A DNA stretch of 8,030 bases from Methanobacteriota archaeon (lineage in GTDB: Archaea; Thermoplasmatota; Thermoplasmata; RBG-16-68-12): assembly GCA_005879065.1 (NCBI GenBank), contig VBLU01000029.1:1-8030 (forward strand), in the 5' to 3' direction. The position numbers were made by a program, and so were the translations under genes. Positions 1 to 6,147 of the stretch are shown here, piece after piece. How positions within the stretch are numbered: the stretch's first letter is position 1; the number at the start of each line of letters is the position of its first letter. The notes under the pieces were generated by a model. It had not been told where the DNA came from. It was given only the letters and a program-made list of their open reading frames with translations, and made no database searches.

Positions 1-1
1 G

Positions 2-544
2 GCCCTCGCCTATTACGGCATCACGCGACTCGAGGACGGCCGGCCTACGAAACCCGCAGATGTTCTCGGGACCATTGCATTCCTGTTTCCGTACTTCGTC
101 GTCTGGGGATTCTTCGGAGTCGCGGCCCTCTTGGGTCTGATGGCCCTCGGCTTAATCGGTTCCACGCTCATGGGCCCGGCCCTTTTTCTCTCGGCCGGGA
201 TTCTTCTCGCCGCGGGCCTCTGGCAGGTCACGCGGACGAAGGAAGTCTGCCTTTCCCAGTGCACGACTCCGGTGGAGTTCGTGCTCCATCACTGGCGCGG
301 CGGCCGTCTTGGGGCGTTGCGGATGGGCTTTCGCCACTCCATGTACTGCATCGGCTGCTGCTGGCTTTTCATGCTCGTCCTGTTCATCTCCGGGTCGATG
401 AGCTTGCTTTGGATGGGAGGCATCTCGATCGCGATCTTCGCGGAGAAACTCGGCGTCCGGACGGTGCTGTTCAGCCGCGTGATCGGTGTGATCCTCGTCG
501 GGTTGGGAGCCCTCGTCGCGATTGCGGCTTCGTTCGCGATGTGA
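2..544 (+). CDS. DUF2182 family metal-binding membrane protein (5' end outside window)
   Basis: The reading frame is open from base 2 and ends at TGA 542-544, giving 180 C-terminal residues; family members are usually about 250 or more, so the N-terminal part lies upstream. Hydrophobic segments sit at about residues 22-48, 50-73, 116-139 and 155-178 of the visible part. The recognisable core is a CLSQC motif (C83, C87), then TP, an HHWRGG stretch (97-101), a GxRHS segment, a Cys cluster CIGCCW (C116, C119, C120) and a GSMSLLWMGG segment followed by AEK. This order of Cys and Trp/Arg motifs is typical of DUF2182 (COG5486, predicted metal-binding integral membrane proteins), whose biochemical role is not established. 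In many genomes these genes lie beside DUF1326 genes, which would be upstream of this window. The gene converges on the MFS gene across 35 bases; no obvious T-rich terminator is seen in that gap. Confidence 0.85.
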   Translation, partial: ALAYYGITRLEDGRPTKPADVLGTIAFLFPYFVVWGFFGVAALLGLMALGLIGSTLMGPALFLSAGILLAAGLWQVTRTKEVCLSQCTTPVEFVLHHWRGGRLGALRMGFRHSMYCIGCCWLFMLVLFISGSMSLLWMGGISIAIFAEKLGVRTVLFSRVIGVILVGLGALVAIAASFAM

Positions 545-579
545 TCGTGCCGCAGACTCGCGACACTCGGTCCTCTCGT

Positions 580-1818
580 TCAATCGGCTGCGGGCGGAGG
601 AATTGTCATCAGGTGTCGGACCGGGGAGAAGAACACCCAAGGGACCGCCAATAGGCCGCCGACCGCCGCAAGGACGATCGCCGGATACACGCCGATGACT
701 TCCCCGAGAGCGCCTCCCAGGAGGCTCCCGATCGGGAGCGTGCCCCAGACGAGGAAGCGCATCGTCGCATTGAGCCGACCTTGAATGCGAATGGGGACAA
801 GCGATTGCCGCAGACTGACTTGATTGATGTTGTACCACAGCGACCCGAGGGCTCCCATGAACACCATTGCGATGAGGAATGCAAACGCCAACCGCGGCGT
901 CGCAAACACGACACCGAAGGAACTCAACGACCCAGCAGCAATTCCCAGGACGATCGCCCGACCGATGCCGATTCGATTCGCGAGTCGGTTCGCCGTGACG
1001 GCGCCGAGGATCCCGCCGATTCCTCCGATTCCGCCAATGGTCCCGATTCCTACCTCATCGAGGCCAAGGATACGGACCGCATATAGCGTGAAGAGGGCGA
1101 ATAGGGCGCCTGAGAAGAGATTCGCGGTCCCCGTGCAGCCCGCGATCGACCAGAGTCGCCGGTCCCGAAACACGACGCGGAGGCCCTCTCGAATCTCCGT
1201 CGCAACGGATCGTCGTTCCGATACAGCAGGCACCGTTTCCGGCGTTGCGATGCGGGCCATGAGTCCTGCGGAGAAGAAGAAAGTGAGTCCATCAGCCACG
1301 ATTGCGAACGCATAGCCGACGGCCTTGAGGGCAAAACCTGCGAGGACTGGTCCGGCAACTTGTGCCGTCGTGTTGCTCGCTTCGAGTTTGCTGTTTCCTT
1401 CGACGATTTGTCCTCGGGGAACCAAAGCGGGGAGGTACGCCTGATATGACACGTCGAAGAACACCGTCAGGACCCCGGTCGCGAATCCCAGCACGTACAG
1501 ATACTCCATCCGCACGATGCCGAGGAGTGTGAAGACCGCAATCGTGACGACGATGAAGCCGCGGCCGAGGTCGCCGGCAATCAGGATGGGCCGGCGCCGA
1601 TGGCGATCGACCCATACTCCCACCAGGAGGCCGATCAAGAGGAACGGAAGTGTCCCCATCGCGCCGAGGAGGCCCATCTGGGCGGGGCTGGCAAGCAGCG
1701 TCTTCAAGGCGAGGAACTGCAAGGCGAGGCCCGTGAACTGATTCCCAAACTGGGACACGCTCTGGCCAATCCAGAGCCTCAGGAAGTTCGGGTGGTGCCA
1801 GAGCGTCGGGGCCGCCAT
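580..1818 (-). CDS. MFS transporter, EntS-like (MFS_3) drug or metabolite exporter
   Basis: The product is a 412-residue polytopic membrane protein of the length expected for a 12-helix major facilitator. The loop between helices 2 and 3 carries the conserved DRxxRR signature (D71, R72, R75 region, GVWVDRHRRRP). Residues 124-163 (SYQAYLPALVPRGQIVEGN... VAGPVLAGFAL) match the helix 4-5 region of the MFS_3/EntS-like exporter group, which usually exports siderophores, macrolides or other small molecules by proton antiport. The substrate cannot be told from sequence. A GTG at 1833 would add five residues, but ATG 1818 is preferred: a TATA-like box at 1844-1852 lies about 30 bases upstream, so a transcript would start only a few bases before this ATG and would probably not include the GTG. 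Helix 7 contains an unusual GGI triplet repeat (residues 261-270). The gene is divergent from the transaldolase gene and convergent with DUF2182. Confidence 0.88.
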   Translation of the reverse strand: MAAPTLWHHPNFLRLWIGQSVSQFGNQFTGLALQFLALKTLLASPAQMGLLGAMGTLPFLLIGLLVGVWVDRHRRRPILIAGDLGRGFIVVTIAVFTLLGIVRMEYLYVLGFATGVLTVFFDVSYQAYLPALVPRGQIVEGNSKLEASNTTAQVAGPVLAGFALKAVGYAFAIVADGLTFFFSAGLMARIATPETVPAVSERRSVATEIREGLRVVFRDRRLWSIAGCTGTANLFSGALFALFTLYAVRILGLDEVGIGTIGGIGGIGGILGAVTANRLANRIGIGRAIVLGIAAGSLSSFGVVFATPRLAFAFLIAMVFMGALGSLWYNINQVSLRQSLVPIRIQGRLNATMRFLVWGTLPIGSLLGGALGEVIGVYPAIVLAAVGGLLAVPWVFFSPVRHLMTIPPPAAD

Positions 1819-1832
1819 GTGAGCCGCCCGCA

Positions 1833-1844
1833 CGGGCCGGCCCG
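1833..1844. promoter_or_regulatory. 12-bp perfect palindrome next to the MFS TATA box
   Basis: CGGGCCGGCCCG is its own reverse complement and abuts the TATA-like box, lying between it and the expected transcription start. A protein bound here would block or modulate MFS transcription. GC-rich palindromes of this kind also arise by chance in such DNA, so operator function is inferred. Confidence 0.35.
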
Positions 1845-1852
1845 ATAAGTAG
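1844..1852 (-). promoter_or_regulatory. TATA-like box of the MFS gene
   Basis: On the minus strand this reads CTACTTATC, an A/T-rich island in very GC-rich DNA. Its centre is about 30 bases ahead of ATG 1818. An archaeal transcript normally starts about 26 bases from the box centre, which gives a nearly leaderless mRNA. No Shine-Dalgarno motif precedes the ATG, consistent with this. Inferred from position and composition only. Confidence 0.5.
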
Positions 1853-1897
1853 CTTGTCCCGCCCCGAGGGAAACGACGTCTCCCGAAAGGCGGAAAT

Positions 1898-1906
1898 GCT
1901 CATATC
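1898..1906 (+). promoter_or_regulatory. TATA-like box of the transaldolase gene
   Basis: GCTCATATC is preceded by a purine-rich GGAAAT stretch that could act as a TFB recognition element. The box centre is about 36 bases before ATG 1939, so a start about 26 bases downstream would leave a leader of roughly 10 bases without a Shine-Dalgarno motif. Confidence 0.45.
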
Positions 1907-1914
1907 GGGCCCGA
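1905..1914. promoter_or_regulatory. 10-bp perfect palindrome next to the transaldolase TATA box
   Basis: TCGGGCCCGA is its own reverse complement and directly follows the TATA-like box. With the preceding TA it forms TATCGGGCC (1903-1911), which also occurs in the opposite orientation at the divergent MFS promoter (1839-1847) in the same position relative to that TATA box. This suggests a common regulator site; the inference is untested. Confidence 0.35.
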
Positions 1915-1938
1915 GCCTTTGGTCGACGGCTGGTTTTC

Positions 1939-2586
1939 ATGGTGAAGATCTTCCTCGACACCGCGGACATCGACGAGATCCGTGAGGCCGCGTCCTGGGG
2001 CGTCCTCGACGGGGTGACGACGAATCCCACGCTCGTCGCGAAGACCGGACGAAAGTGGTCCGAGGTGATCCAGGACATCCTCGCCCTCGTCGACGGCCCG
2101 ATCTCCCTCGAGGTCACGACGACCCAGGCGGAGGAGATGATCAAGCAGGGCCGCCAGCTCGCGAAGCTGCACCAGAACGTGGTCGTGAAGATTCAGATGA
2201 CCACGGAAGGGCTCAAGGCGATCAAGGCCCTGTCCACGGAGGGCGTCAAGATTAACACGACGCTCATTTTCTCCGCGAACCAGGCGATCCTCGCCGCGAA
2301 GGCGGGGGCGAAGTACGTGAGCCCTTTCATCGGACGGCTCGATGACATGGGCCAGGAAGGGATGCAGGTGATCCGCGAAATCGCCGAGATTTTCGGGAAT
2401 TACGATTGGGACTGCGAAATCCTGGTGGCGAGTATCCGGCACCCCCTTCACGTGATCGAGGCCGCGAGACTGGGCGCGGACATCGTCACGCTGCCATTCG
2501 ACGTCCTCAAGAAGATGACACAGCACGCCCTGACCGACGTCGGCCTGAAGCGATTCCTGGACGATTGGCAGAAAGTCCCGAAGTAG
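1939..2586 (+). CDS. tal: Transaldolase (short TalC/FSA-type subfamily)
   Basis: The 215-residue product is the normal size for the short transaldolase/fructose-6-phosphate aldolase family of cytoplasmic TIM-barrel enzymes. It moves a dihydroxyacetone unit between sugar phosphates in the non-oxidative pentose phosphate pathway through a lysine Schiff base. Visible motifs are FLDTAD (D7), the TTNPTL strand (N29), catalytic K84 in VVVKIQMT, NTTLIFSANQA (106-115), YVSPFIGRLDD (126-136) and ILVASIR (161-167). E58 in SLEV and F130 in SPFIGR are the residues expected of true transaldolases. FSA enzymes carry Gln and Tyr at the equivalent places, so transaldolase activity is favoured over fructose-6-phosphate aldolase. 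The usual Pro after K-I/V is Gln (Q86) here. ATG 1939 gives the usual short N-terminus; a GTG one codon later is equally compatible with the fold. It stands alone on its strand, divergent from the MFS gene. Confidence 0.95.
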   Translation: MVKIFLDTADIDEIREAASWGVLDGVTTNPTLVAKTGRKWSEVIQDILALVDGPISLEVTTTQAEEMIKQGRQLAKLHQNVVVKIQMTTEGLKAIKALSTEGVKINTTLIFSANQAILAAKAGAKYVSPFIGRLDDMGQEGMQVIREIAEIFGNYDWDCEILVASIRHPLHVIEAARLGADIVTLPFDVLKKMTQHALTDVGLKRFLDDWQKVPK

Positions 2587-2640
2587 GACATGGGGCGTCG
2601 GTCGTGGACGGGGATCGGTGGATGTGTTCCGCCGGCCGAC

Positions 2641-3054
2641 CTAGCGCTTCGGCGCGTTGCCGTCGCCGAGCCGAGCCGCGATTTCACGGAGGATTTCATC
2701 CGCGTCGAAGGGCTTCCGCAGGAGCGTGATGTCCTTTCGCCGGTCCGCGTCGAGCTGTTCGTATACGTACAGGTAGGCGGTCATCAGGATCGCGGGGACC
2801 AGGTGGTTGGCCTTGCGCGCGGCCTCAATGAGTTCCACGCCGTTGCGACCGGGCATCTGGAAATCCGTGACGAGCAGGTCGATGTCTTCGGCCTCGAGGA
2901 CATGCAGGGCCTCGTCGGCATCCGCGGCGGAGTAGACGCGATAGTCCTCGGTCGACAGCAGGTCTGCGATGTTTTCGCGGATTCCCGCATCGTCGTCCAC
3001 GATCAGGACGCCAGGCGATCGTGCCGACTCGTCCGAGGCGCTCATGGCAAGCAT
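2641..3054 (-). CDS. Stand-alone receiver-domain response regulator
   Basis: The 137-residue product is a CheY-like receiver domain with no output domain. The acidic pocket is D20-D22 (VDDD), the phospho-acceptor is D64 in TDFQMP, the switch Thr is T92 in MTAY and the conserved Lys is K114 in RKPF. An upstream codon at 3099 would add 15 residues unlike the family. ATG 3054 is preferred because GAGGT lies five bases upstream (minus-strand context GAGAGGTACGGA-ATG); ATG 3045, four codons in, is also possible. It lies 81 bases downstream of a PAS histidine kinase on the same strand and is its probable partner. Output must therefore be by protein-protein contact or relay to another regulator. That the gap carries its own promoter-like element suggests separate expression. 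Confidence 0.9.
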   Translation of the reverse strand: MLAMSASDESARSPGVLIVDDDAGIRENIADLLSTEDYRVYSAADADEALHVLEAEDIDLLVTDFQMPGRNGVELIEAARKANHLVPAILMTAYLYVYEQLDADRRKDITLLRKPFDADEILREIAARLGDGNAPKR

Positions 3055-3070
3055 TCCGTACCTCTCGATG

Positions 3071-3086
3071 CGACCCGCTGGGGTCG
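3071..3086. promoter_or_regulatory. Perfect inverted repeat at the expected start of the receiver-gene transcript
   Basis: CGACCC and GGGTCG are perfect 6-base arms around a GCTG spacer. It sits about 26 bases from the centre of the TATA-like element at 3098-3107, so it covers the expected transcription start. In read-through RNA from the kinase gene it could also fold as a 6-bp hairpin with a 4-base loop ahead of the receiver start. Operator or RNA structure are both possible; neither is proven. Confidence 0.35.
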
Positions 3087-3093
3087 TTCTCAC

Positions 3094-3111
3094 GGTCAAA
3101 AATACTTGACC
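3094..3111. promoter_or_regulatory. Inverted repeat enclosing a TATA-like box upstream of the receiver gene
   Basis: GGTCAA and TTGACC are perfect 6-base arms around AAATAC, giving an 18-bp dyad with an A/T-rich centre. On the minus strand it reads as a TATA-like AGTATTTTT about 48 bases before ATG 3054. A dimeric regulator bound here would compete with TBP, as in many archaeal repressor sites. It lies in the gap after the kinase stop at 3136. Confidence 0.45.
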
Positions 3112-3135
3112 AATCTTCGAGCGATCGGCGGCGGC

Positions 3136-4509
3136 TCATTCCGTCGCGCGGACGCCCGGAGCCTGTTTCGGCAGGACGACCGTGAAGGTTGACCCCTTGC
3201 CAGGCTCCGACGTGAGGGTGATGTCGCCGCCGTGGCTCGCGACGAAGTTTCGGCTGATCGCGAGGCCGAGGCCCGTCCCTTCGCCCTTCTTCTTCGTCGT
3301 GAAGAAGGCCTCGAAGAGCCGGCTCTGGATTTCCGGCGGGATCCCTGACCCGGTGTCGGAGATCGAGACGGCCACGAGGGACCCGAGGTCCTGGAGACGG
3401 ATTCTCACGCGTCCGCGTGGCGTGGCCTCGTATGCGTTCTTGAGGAGGTTCACGAAGACCTCTTGGATCCGCATCGGATCGACCGTGCAGACGACCGAGC
3501 GGGTCCCCGTCTCATCCCGGAGCTCGACGCCGGGCTTCCGGAAGGCGTCGGTCTGCTCCACGGCGGCGCGGATCAGGTCGGTGAGTTCCGTCTCGATCGG
3601 GCTAATGGCCCCGGGCCGCGCGAACTTTAACAGCTCCCCCGTGATGTTCGCCGCGATCCGCCCCTGGGCCGCGATCTTCTTGAGGCGTTCCTGAATTTCC
3701 GGATCGCTCACCCGCCGCGAAATGCTCGCCGTGAGCAGGGAGATGTTCGTGAGCGGGGTGTTGATTTCATGGGCGACGAAGGAGGCGAGTCGCCCCATCG
3801 AGGCCCACCGCTCCGTTTCGACCAAGTTCCGCAGCGCCTCGCGTTGGGCCGTCACGTCGCGTACGATGTAAACCACGTATGGTTCCGCGTCCGAGGGCCG
3901 GACCACTTGGGACCGAAGCTGGACGTGCAACGGCTTCAGGTCCGCCGCGGCGAACGTGGCCTCGTAGAGCTCCGTGGCGCGCAAGCCCTTGAGCCGATCG
4001 GCGAGGTACGAACGTGCGGACTCCAACCGTTCAGGCGGGACGAATTCCATGAACGAGTGGCCGACGATTTCCGCTCGGCTGAGACCGAAAAGCTCCTCCC
4101 CCGCCCCGTTCACATCGATTACCTTTGCCTGCGGATCGAGGACGAAGATGCCGTCCGGGGCGGAGGCAATCAGCTCCCGATATTTCGCCTCGGAATGGGC
4201 GAGTGCCTGGGCGCCGGCCTCGCCGGCGGCCGTCGCGCTGTGCATGTTCCGGCTGTACCAGATGAGTGCGATGATGCCGGCTGCGAGGGGGGCTTCGATC
4301 GCGAGGGCCAGGAGCCAACGCATGACATCGAACGTGGCGGCCTGCAACCCGATGGCGACCGCGAACACGCTGAACAGGATGCCCAGGCCGGCAGTGACCG
4401 CCCAGATCAGGATCGTAGCACCGAAGAGCGTTCGTCGATTGCCCGGCGGCTTCGAATCGGCGCCGGCCGATGGAGGTGCCTTCGGGCCCGCCGCGGGAGG
4501 TATCGTCAT
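3136..4509 (-). CDS. Membrane PAS-domain sensor histidine kinase
   Basis: The 457-residue protein has a Pro-rich cytoplasmic N-terminus (1-26) and two membrane helices (about 28-54 and 64-85) with a very short outer loop. A PAS domain follows (about 107-224, with APDGIFVLD and a YIVRDVTAQR end), then a HisKA dimer domain (about 232-298) and an HATPase_c domain (about 340-448). The phospho-acceptor is H247 in FVAHEINTPL. ATP-binding boxes are N (VNLLKNAYEA, N354/N358), G1 (DTGSGI, 385-390), F (LFEAFFTTK, 399-406) and G2 (GTGLGLAI, 411-418), all intact. With almost no extracytoplasmic loop, the signal is probably cytoplasmic or in the membrane and read through PAS; no heme- or FAD-binding signature is evident to me. 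ATG 4509 has GGAGG six bases upstream. The receiver protein encoded 81 bases downstream is the likely phosphotransfer partner. Confidence 0.93.
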   Translation of the reverse strand: MTIPPAAGPKAPPSAGADSKPPGNRRTLFGATILIWAVTAGLGILFSVFAVAIGLQAATFDVMRWLLALAIEAPLAAGIIALIWYSRNMHSATAAGEAGAQALAHSEAKYRELIASAPDGIFVLDPQAKVIDVNGAGEELFGLSRAEIVGHSFMEFVPPERLESARSYLADRLKGLRATELYEATFAAADLKPLHVQLRSQVVRPSDAEPYVVYIVRDVTAQREALRNLVETERWASMGRLASFVAHEINTPLTNISLLTASISRRVSDPEIQERLKKIAAQGRIAANITGELLKFARPGAISPIETELTDLIRAAVEQTDAFRKPGVELRDETGTRSVVCTVDPMRIQEVFVNLLKNAYEATPRGRVRIRLQDLGSLVAVSISDTGSGIPPEIQSRLFEAFFTTKKKGEGTGLGLAISRNFVASHGGDITLTSEPGKGSTFTVVLPKQAPGVRATE

Positions 4510-4604
4510 GCCGCTCCTCCCGGCCCTGCCCCGGTCGAGGGACGTGCGTGCATGGGTAGAGGACTCAAACGCCCCAATCCGGTCCGGTCCATCGTGCCGG
4601 CCTG

Positions 4605-4614
4605 TCTTAATACG
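4605..4614 (-). promoter_or_regulatory. TATA-like box, probable histidine kinase promoter
   Basis: On the minus strand this reads GTATTAAGAC, the most A/T-rich stretch in the 235-base gap (4510-4744) between the kinase and the divergent winged-helix gene. A start about 26 bases downstream would give a leader of about 75 bases, consistent with the Shine-Dalgarno GGAGG before ATG 4509. The leader carries a tandem ACCGG repeat. Apart from this and the palindrome at 4739-4759, I see no gene or RNA in the gap. Confidence 0.35.
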
Positions 4615-4738
4615 TTCTCCATGATTGTTCCATCGCGTTGTGGCATCGACGCGAGCGGAGGCAAGGAGTCTCTCCCGCTGGCGGAGCCGCGACGACTCGG
4701 ATTGTTAGACTCCTCCCGAATCGAAGGGAATCGTTCAT

Positions 4739-4759
4739 GAGCCCATGGGCCCATGGCTC
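4739..4759. promoter_or_regulatory. Near-perfect 21-base palindrome over the start of the winged-helix gene
   Basis: The 12-bp perfect palindrome CATGGGCCCATG (4744-4755) is flanked by GAGC on the left and GCTC on the right, which also pair if one C (4743) is bulged. It includes the ATG at 4745. In DNA it would be a good dimer-binding operator, plausibly for the winged-helix protein it precedes. In RNA it would be a stable hairpin occluding the start codon. The function is inferred. Confidence 0.4.
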
Positions 4760-5302
4760 GTGTGCATGGACCCTGGCGGCGGCAAGATCACGCTGGACCA
4801 GGAGAGCTTCCGCGCCCTCGCGTCGGATGTTCGAGTCGAGGTGCTGAAACGTCTCGACGCACGACGCGAGACGGTCACGGACCTGAGCAACCTGCTTGGC
4901 CTGAGCAAGCCGACGCTCCTCGAGCATCTCGAGAAGTTGCAGAGCGCGGGCCTCGTGAAACGCGTGGACGAGGGCCGCAAGTGGATCTACTATGAGCTCA
5001 CGGACAAGGGCCGGAAGATCCTGCATCCGGAGCGGGTCGCGATCACCCTGGCGCTCGGAGCCGCGGTCGTTCTGGCGGCGATCGGCGCGTTCTATCTGCT
5101 CATCGCGGGAGGGGTCTCCTCCGCCGGTCAGACTCCGCCAACAAACAGCCCTTCAATTATGGAACCTGTGCACGCCAGCCCCGGCATTCTCGGGCTGGTC
5201 CTTGTCCTACTCTCGCTCGGTTCCGTCGCGGCGGCCTTCGCCCTCCGATTCTACGGGCTCCAGAGGCGGAAGCGCTTCTTCGAGCTACTCAGCTCTGCCT
5301 GA
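4745..5302 (+). CDS. Membrane-anchored winged-helix (ArsR-like) transcription regulator
   Basis: The 185-residue protein begins with a winged-helix domain (about 17-93). It has an ALASDVRVEVLKRL helix typical of ArsR-type repressors, a recognition helix around LSKPTLLEHLEKLQSAGLV (53-71) and a wing plus end, VDEGRKWIYYELTDKGRKIL. Two hydrophobic helices follow (about 98-121 and 146-169) around a Ser/Pro/Thr-rich outer loop, ending in a basic RRKR tail. The DNA-binding domain would thus face the cytoplasm and be tethered to the membrane, an arrangement common in archaea. No Cys-rich metal site is visible, so it is not an ArsR metal sensor. The first codon is uncertain: ATG 4745 is used, but M8 (4766) would still keep the whole domain. 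A weak A/T-rich TTGTTAGA lies at 4703-4710. It is the first gene of the operon, 33 bases before DUF4129, and probably regulates it. Confidence 0.85.
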   Translation: MGPWLVCMDPGGGKITLDQESFRALASDVRVEVLKRLDARRETVTDLSNLLGLSKPTLLEHLEKLQSAGLVKRVDEGRKWIYYELTDKGRKILHPERVAITLALGAAVVLAAIGAFYLLIAGGVSSAGQTPPTNSPSIMEPVHASPGILGLVLVLLSLGSVAAAFALRFYGLQRRKRFFELLSSA

Positions 5303-5335
5303 TCGGCGCATCCGGGTCCCTCCGGGAAAATCGTT

Positions 5336-6146
5336 ATGAGCGCCGAGCGCCTTCGCGCGGATGTGTTCCGACTTCGCCGCAGAAAGTTCGCGTGGGCGGT
5401 CCCTCTCCTCCTGGTCCTGGCCGTCCTCCTTGTCGCGGCGCTCGCCTTCAATCTGGCGAACCTGGACACTGGGGGCGAGTCGATCCCGCAAGCGACGGCC
5501 CCCGGCGGGCCGGCGTCGCGGGCCGGAGTCTTCGTTCCCGATCCGATCGCCACCATCCTCCTCACGGTCCTGTCCGCGTTCTTCCTCGTCGGTAGCGTGC
5601 TGCTCCTTCTCCGAAACCGGAGTAGCGCGAAGCGCCCGCCGAAAGCCTTCTCCTGGTGGGCGGTCCTCGGGGGCCTTCACGACAGTCTGGCCCGCCGCTT
5701 CGGGCTGGCCCGTCGAGCTGTTCTTGATCGCCGCCGTCCTGGCCGCGCTCGCCTGGCTCGTGTACCTTCTCCGGCGGTCCCGTCGCCCGGACCCGGAGTG
5801 GGAGACCGCGTTCCCGATTCCCATCGATCGTCAGGCGGCCGTGGTCGCGGTCCGAGCGACGATCCGGGACCTCGAGGAGGGCGGAGACGTCCGCACGGCG
5901 ATCCTCGCCTGCTTCGAGCGGTTCTGCGCTCTCCTCGGGTCCCGCGGGATCACGGACCAGGACGCCCTCACGCCCCACGAGCTCGAGAGGCTCGCGGTCG
6001 ATCGGTTGCGGGTGTCCCGGGACGCGTCGGGCATCCTCACGTCCCTCTTCGAAGAGGCACGATACAGCGAGCACCCGCTCGGCGAACGGGACCGGGCGCG
6101 CGCGATCGAGAGCCTCGGGCAGATCCAGGCGGCGCTGGAGGCGTGA
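5336..6146 (+). CDS. DUF4129 domain membrane protein, split by a frameshift
   Basis: The start ATG 5336 opens a frame encoding a basic N-terminus and membrane helices at about 18-38 and 71-92, but after about residue 112 that frame turns into an Arg/Pro-rich tail running to 6262. The +1 frame from there gives a third helix (about 125-145, ELFLIAAVLAALAWLVYLL) and a cytoplasmic DUF4129 domain (about 185-262: CFERFCALLGSRGI, LTPHELERLA, LFEEARYSEHPL). Removing one G from the GGGGG run at 5669-5673 joins both parts into one 269-residue protein ending at TGA 6144-6146. DUF4129 proteins accompany MoxR/DUF58 and transglutaminase-like genes; their molecular role is unknown. Position 33 bases after the winged-helix gene and one base before the next gene supports a single operon. 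It is most likely a sequencing or assembly indel in a working gene, less likely a real mutation. Confidence 0.82.
5669..5673 (+). other. Probable frameshift site (homopolymer GGGGG)
   Basis: Coding sense moves from the frame of base 5336 to the next frame in this neighbourhood. With one G fewer, the reading becomes A-V-L-G-A-F-T-T-V-W-P, connecting the second membrane helix region smoothly to the third. A run of identical bases is the usual place for such an indel. The exact base is inferred; any single surplus base at about 5665-5700 would serve. Confidence 0.65.
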
Positions 6147-6147
6147 G

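Noticed and set aside
545..579. Terminator between the convergent DUF2182 and MFS genes
   Set aside because: No T-run and no convincing stem-loop on either strand in the 35-base gap.
1819..1833. GTG 1833 as the MFS start
   Set aside because: It is only about 10 bases from the TATA-like box and inside the promoter palindrome, so it would lie upstream of the expected transcript start.
1292..1903. Minus-strand frame overlapping the MFS start and the intergenic region
   Set aside because: Pro/Arg/Ser-rich translation in another frame of the MFS gene, and it would run across both divergent promoters.
2587..2640. Terminator or small gene between the transaldolase and receiver genes
   Set aside because: G-rich 54-base gap without a T-run, a clear hairpin or a start with a ribosome-binding site.
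3071..3086. Hairpin CGACCC-GCTG-GGGTCG as an intrinsic terminator of the kinase gene
   Set aside because: On the kinase's strand it is not followed by a T-run, and it lies just before the receiver start, so a regulatory role fits better.
3769..4740. Plus-strand open frame of 323 codons opposite the histidine kinase
   Set aside because: The minus strand carries an intact kinase with every catalytic box; the antisense translation has no recognisable domain and an abnormal composition.
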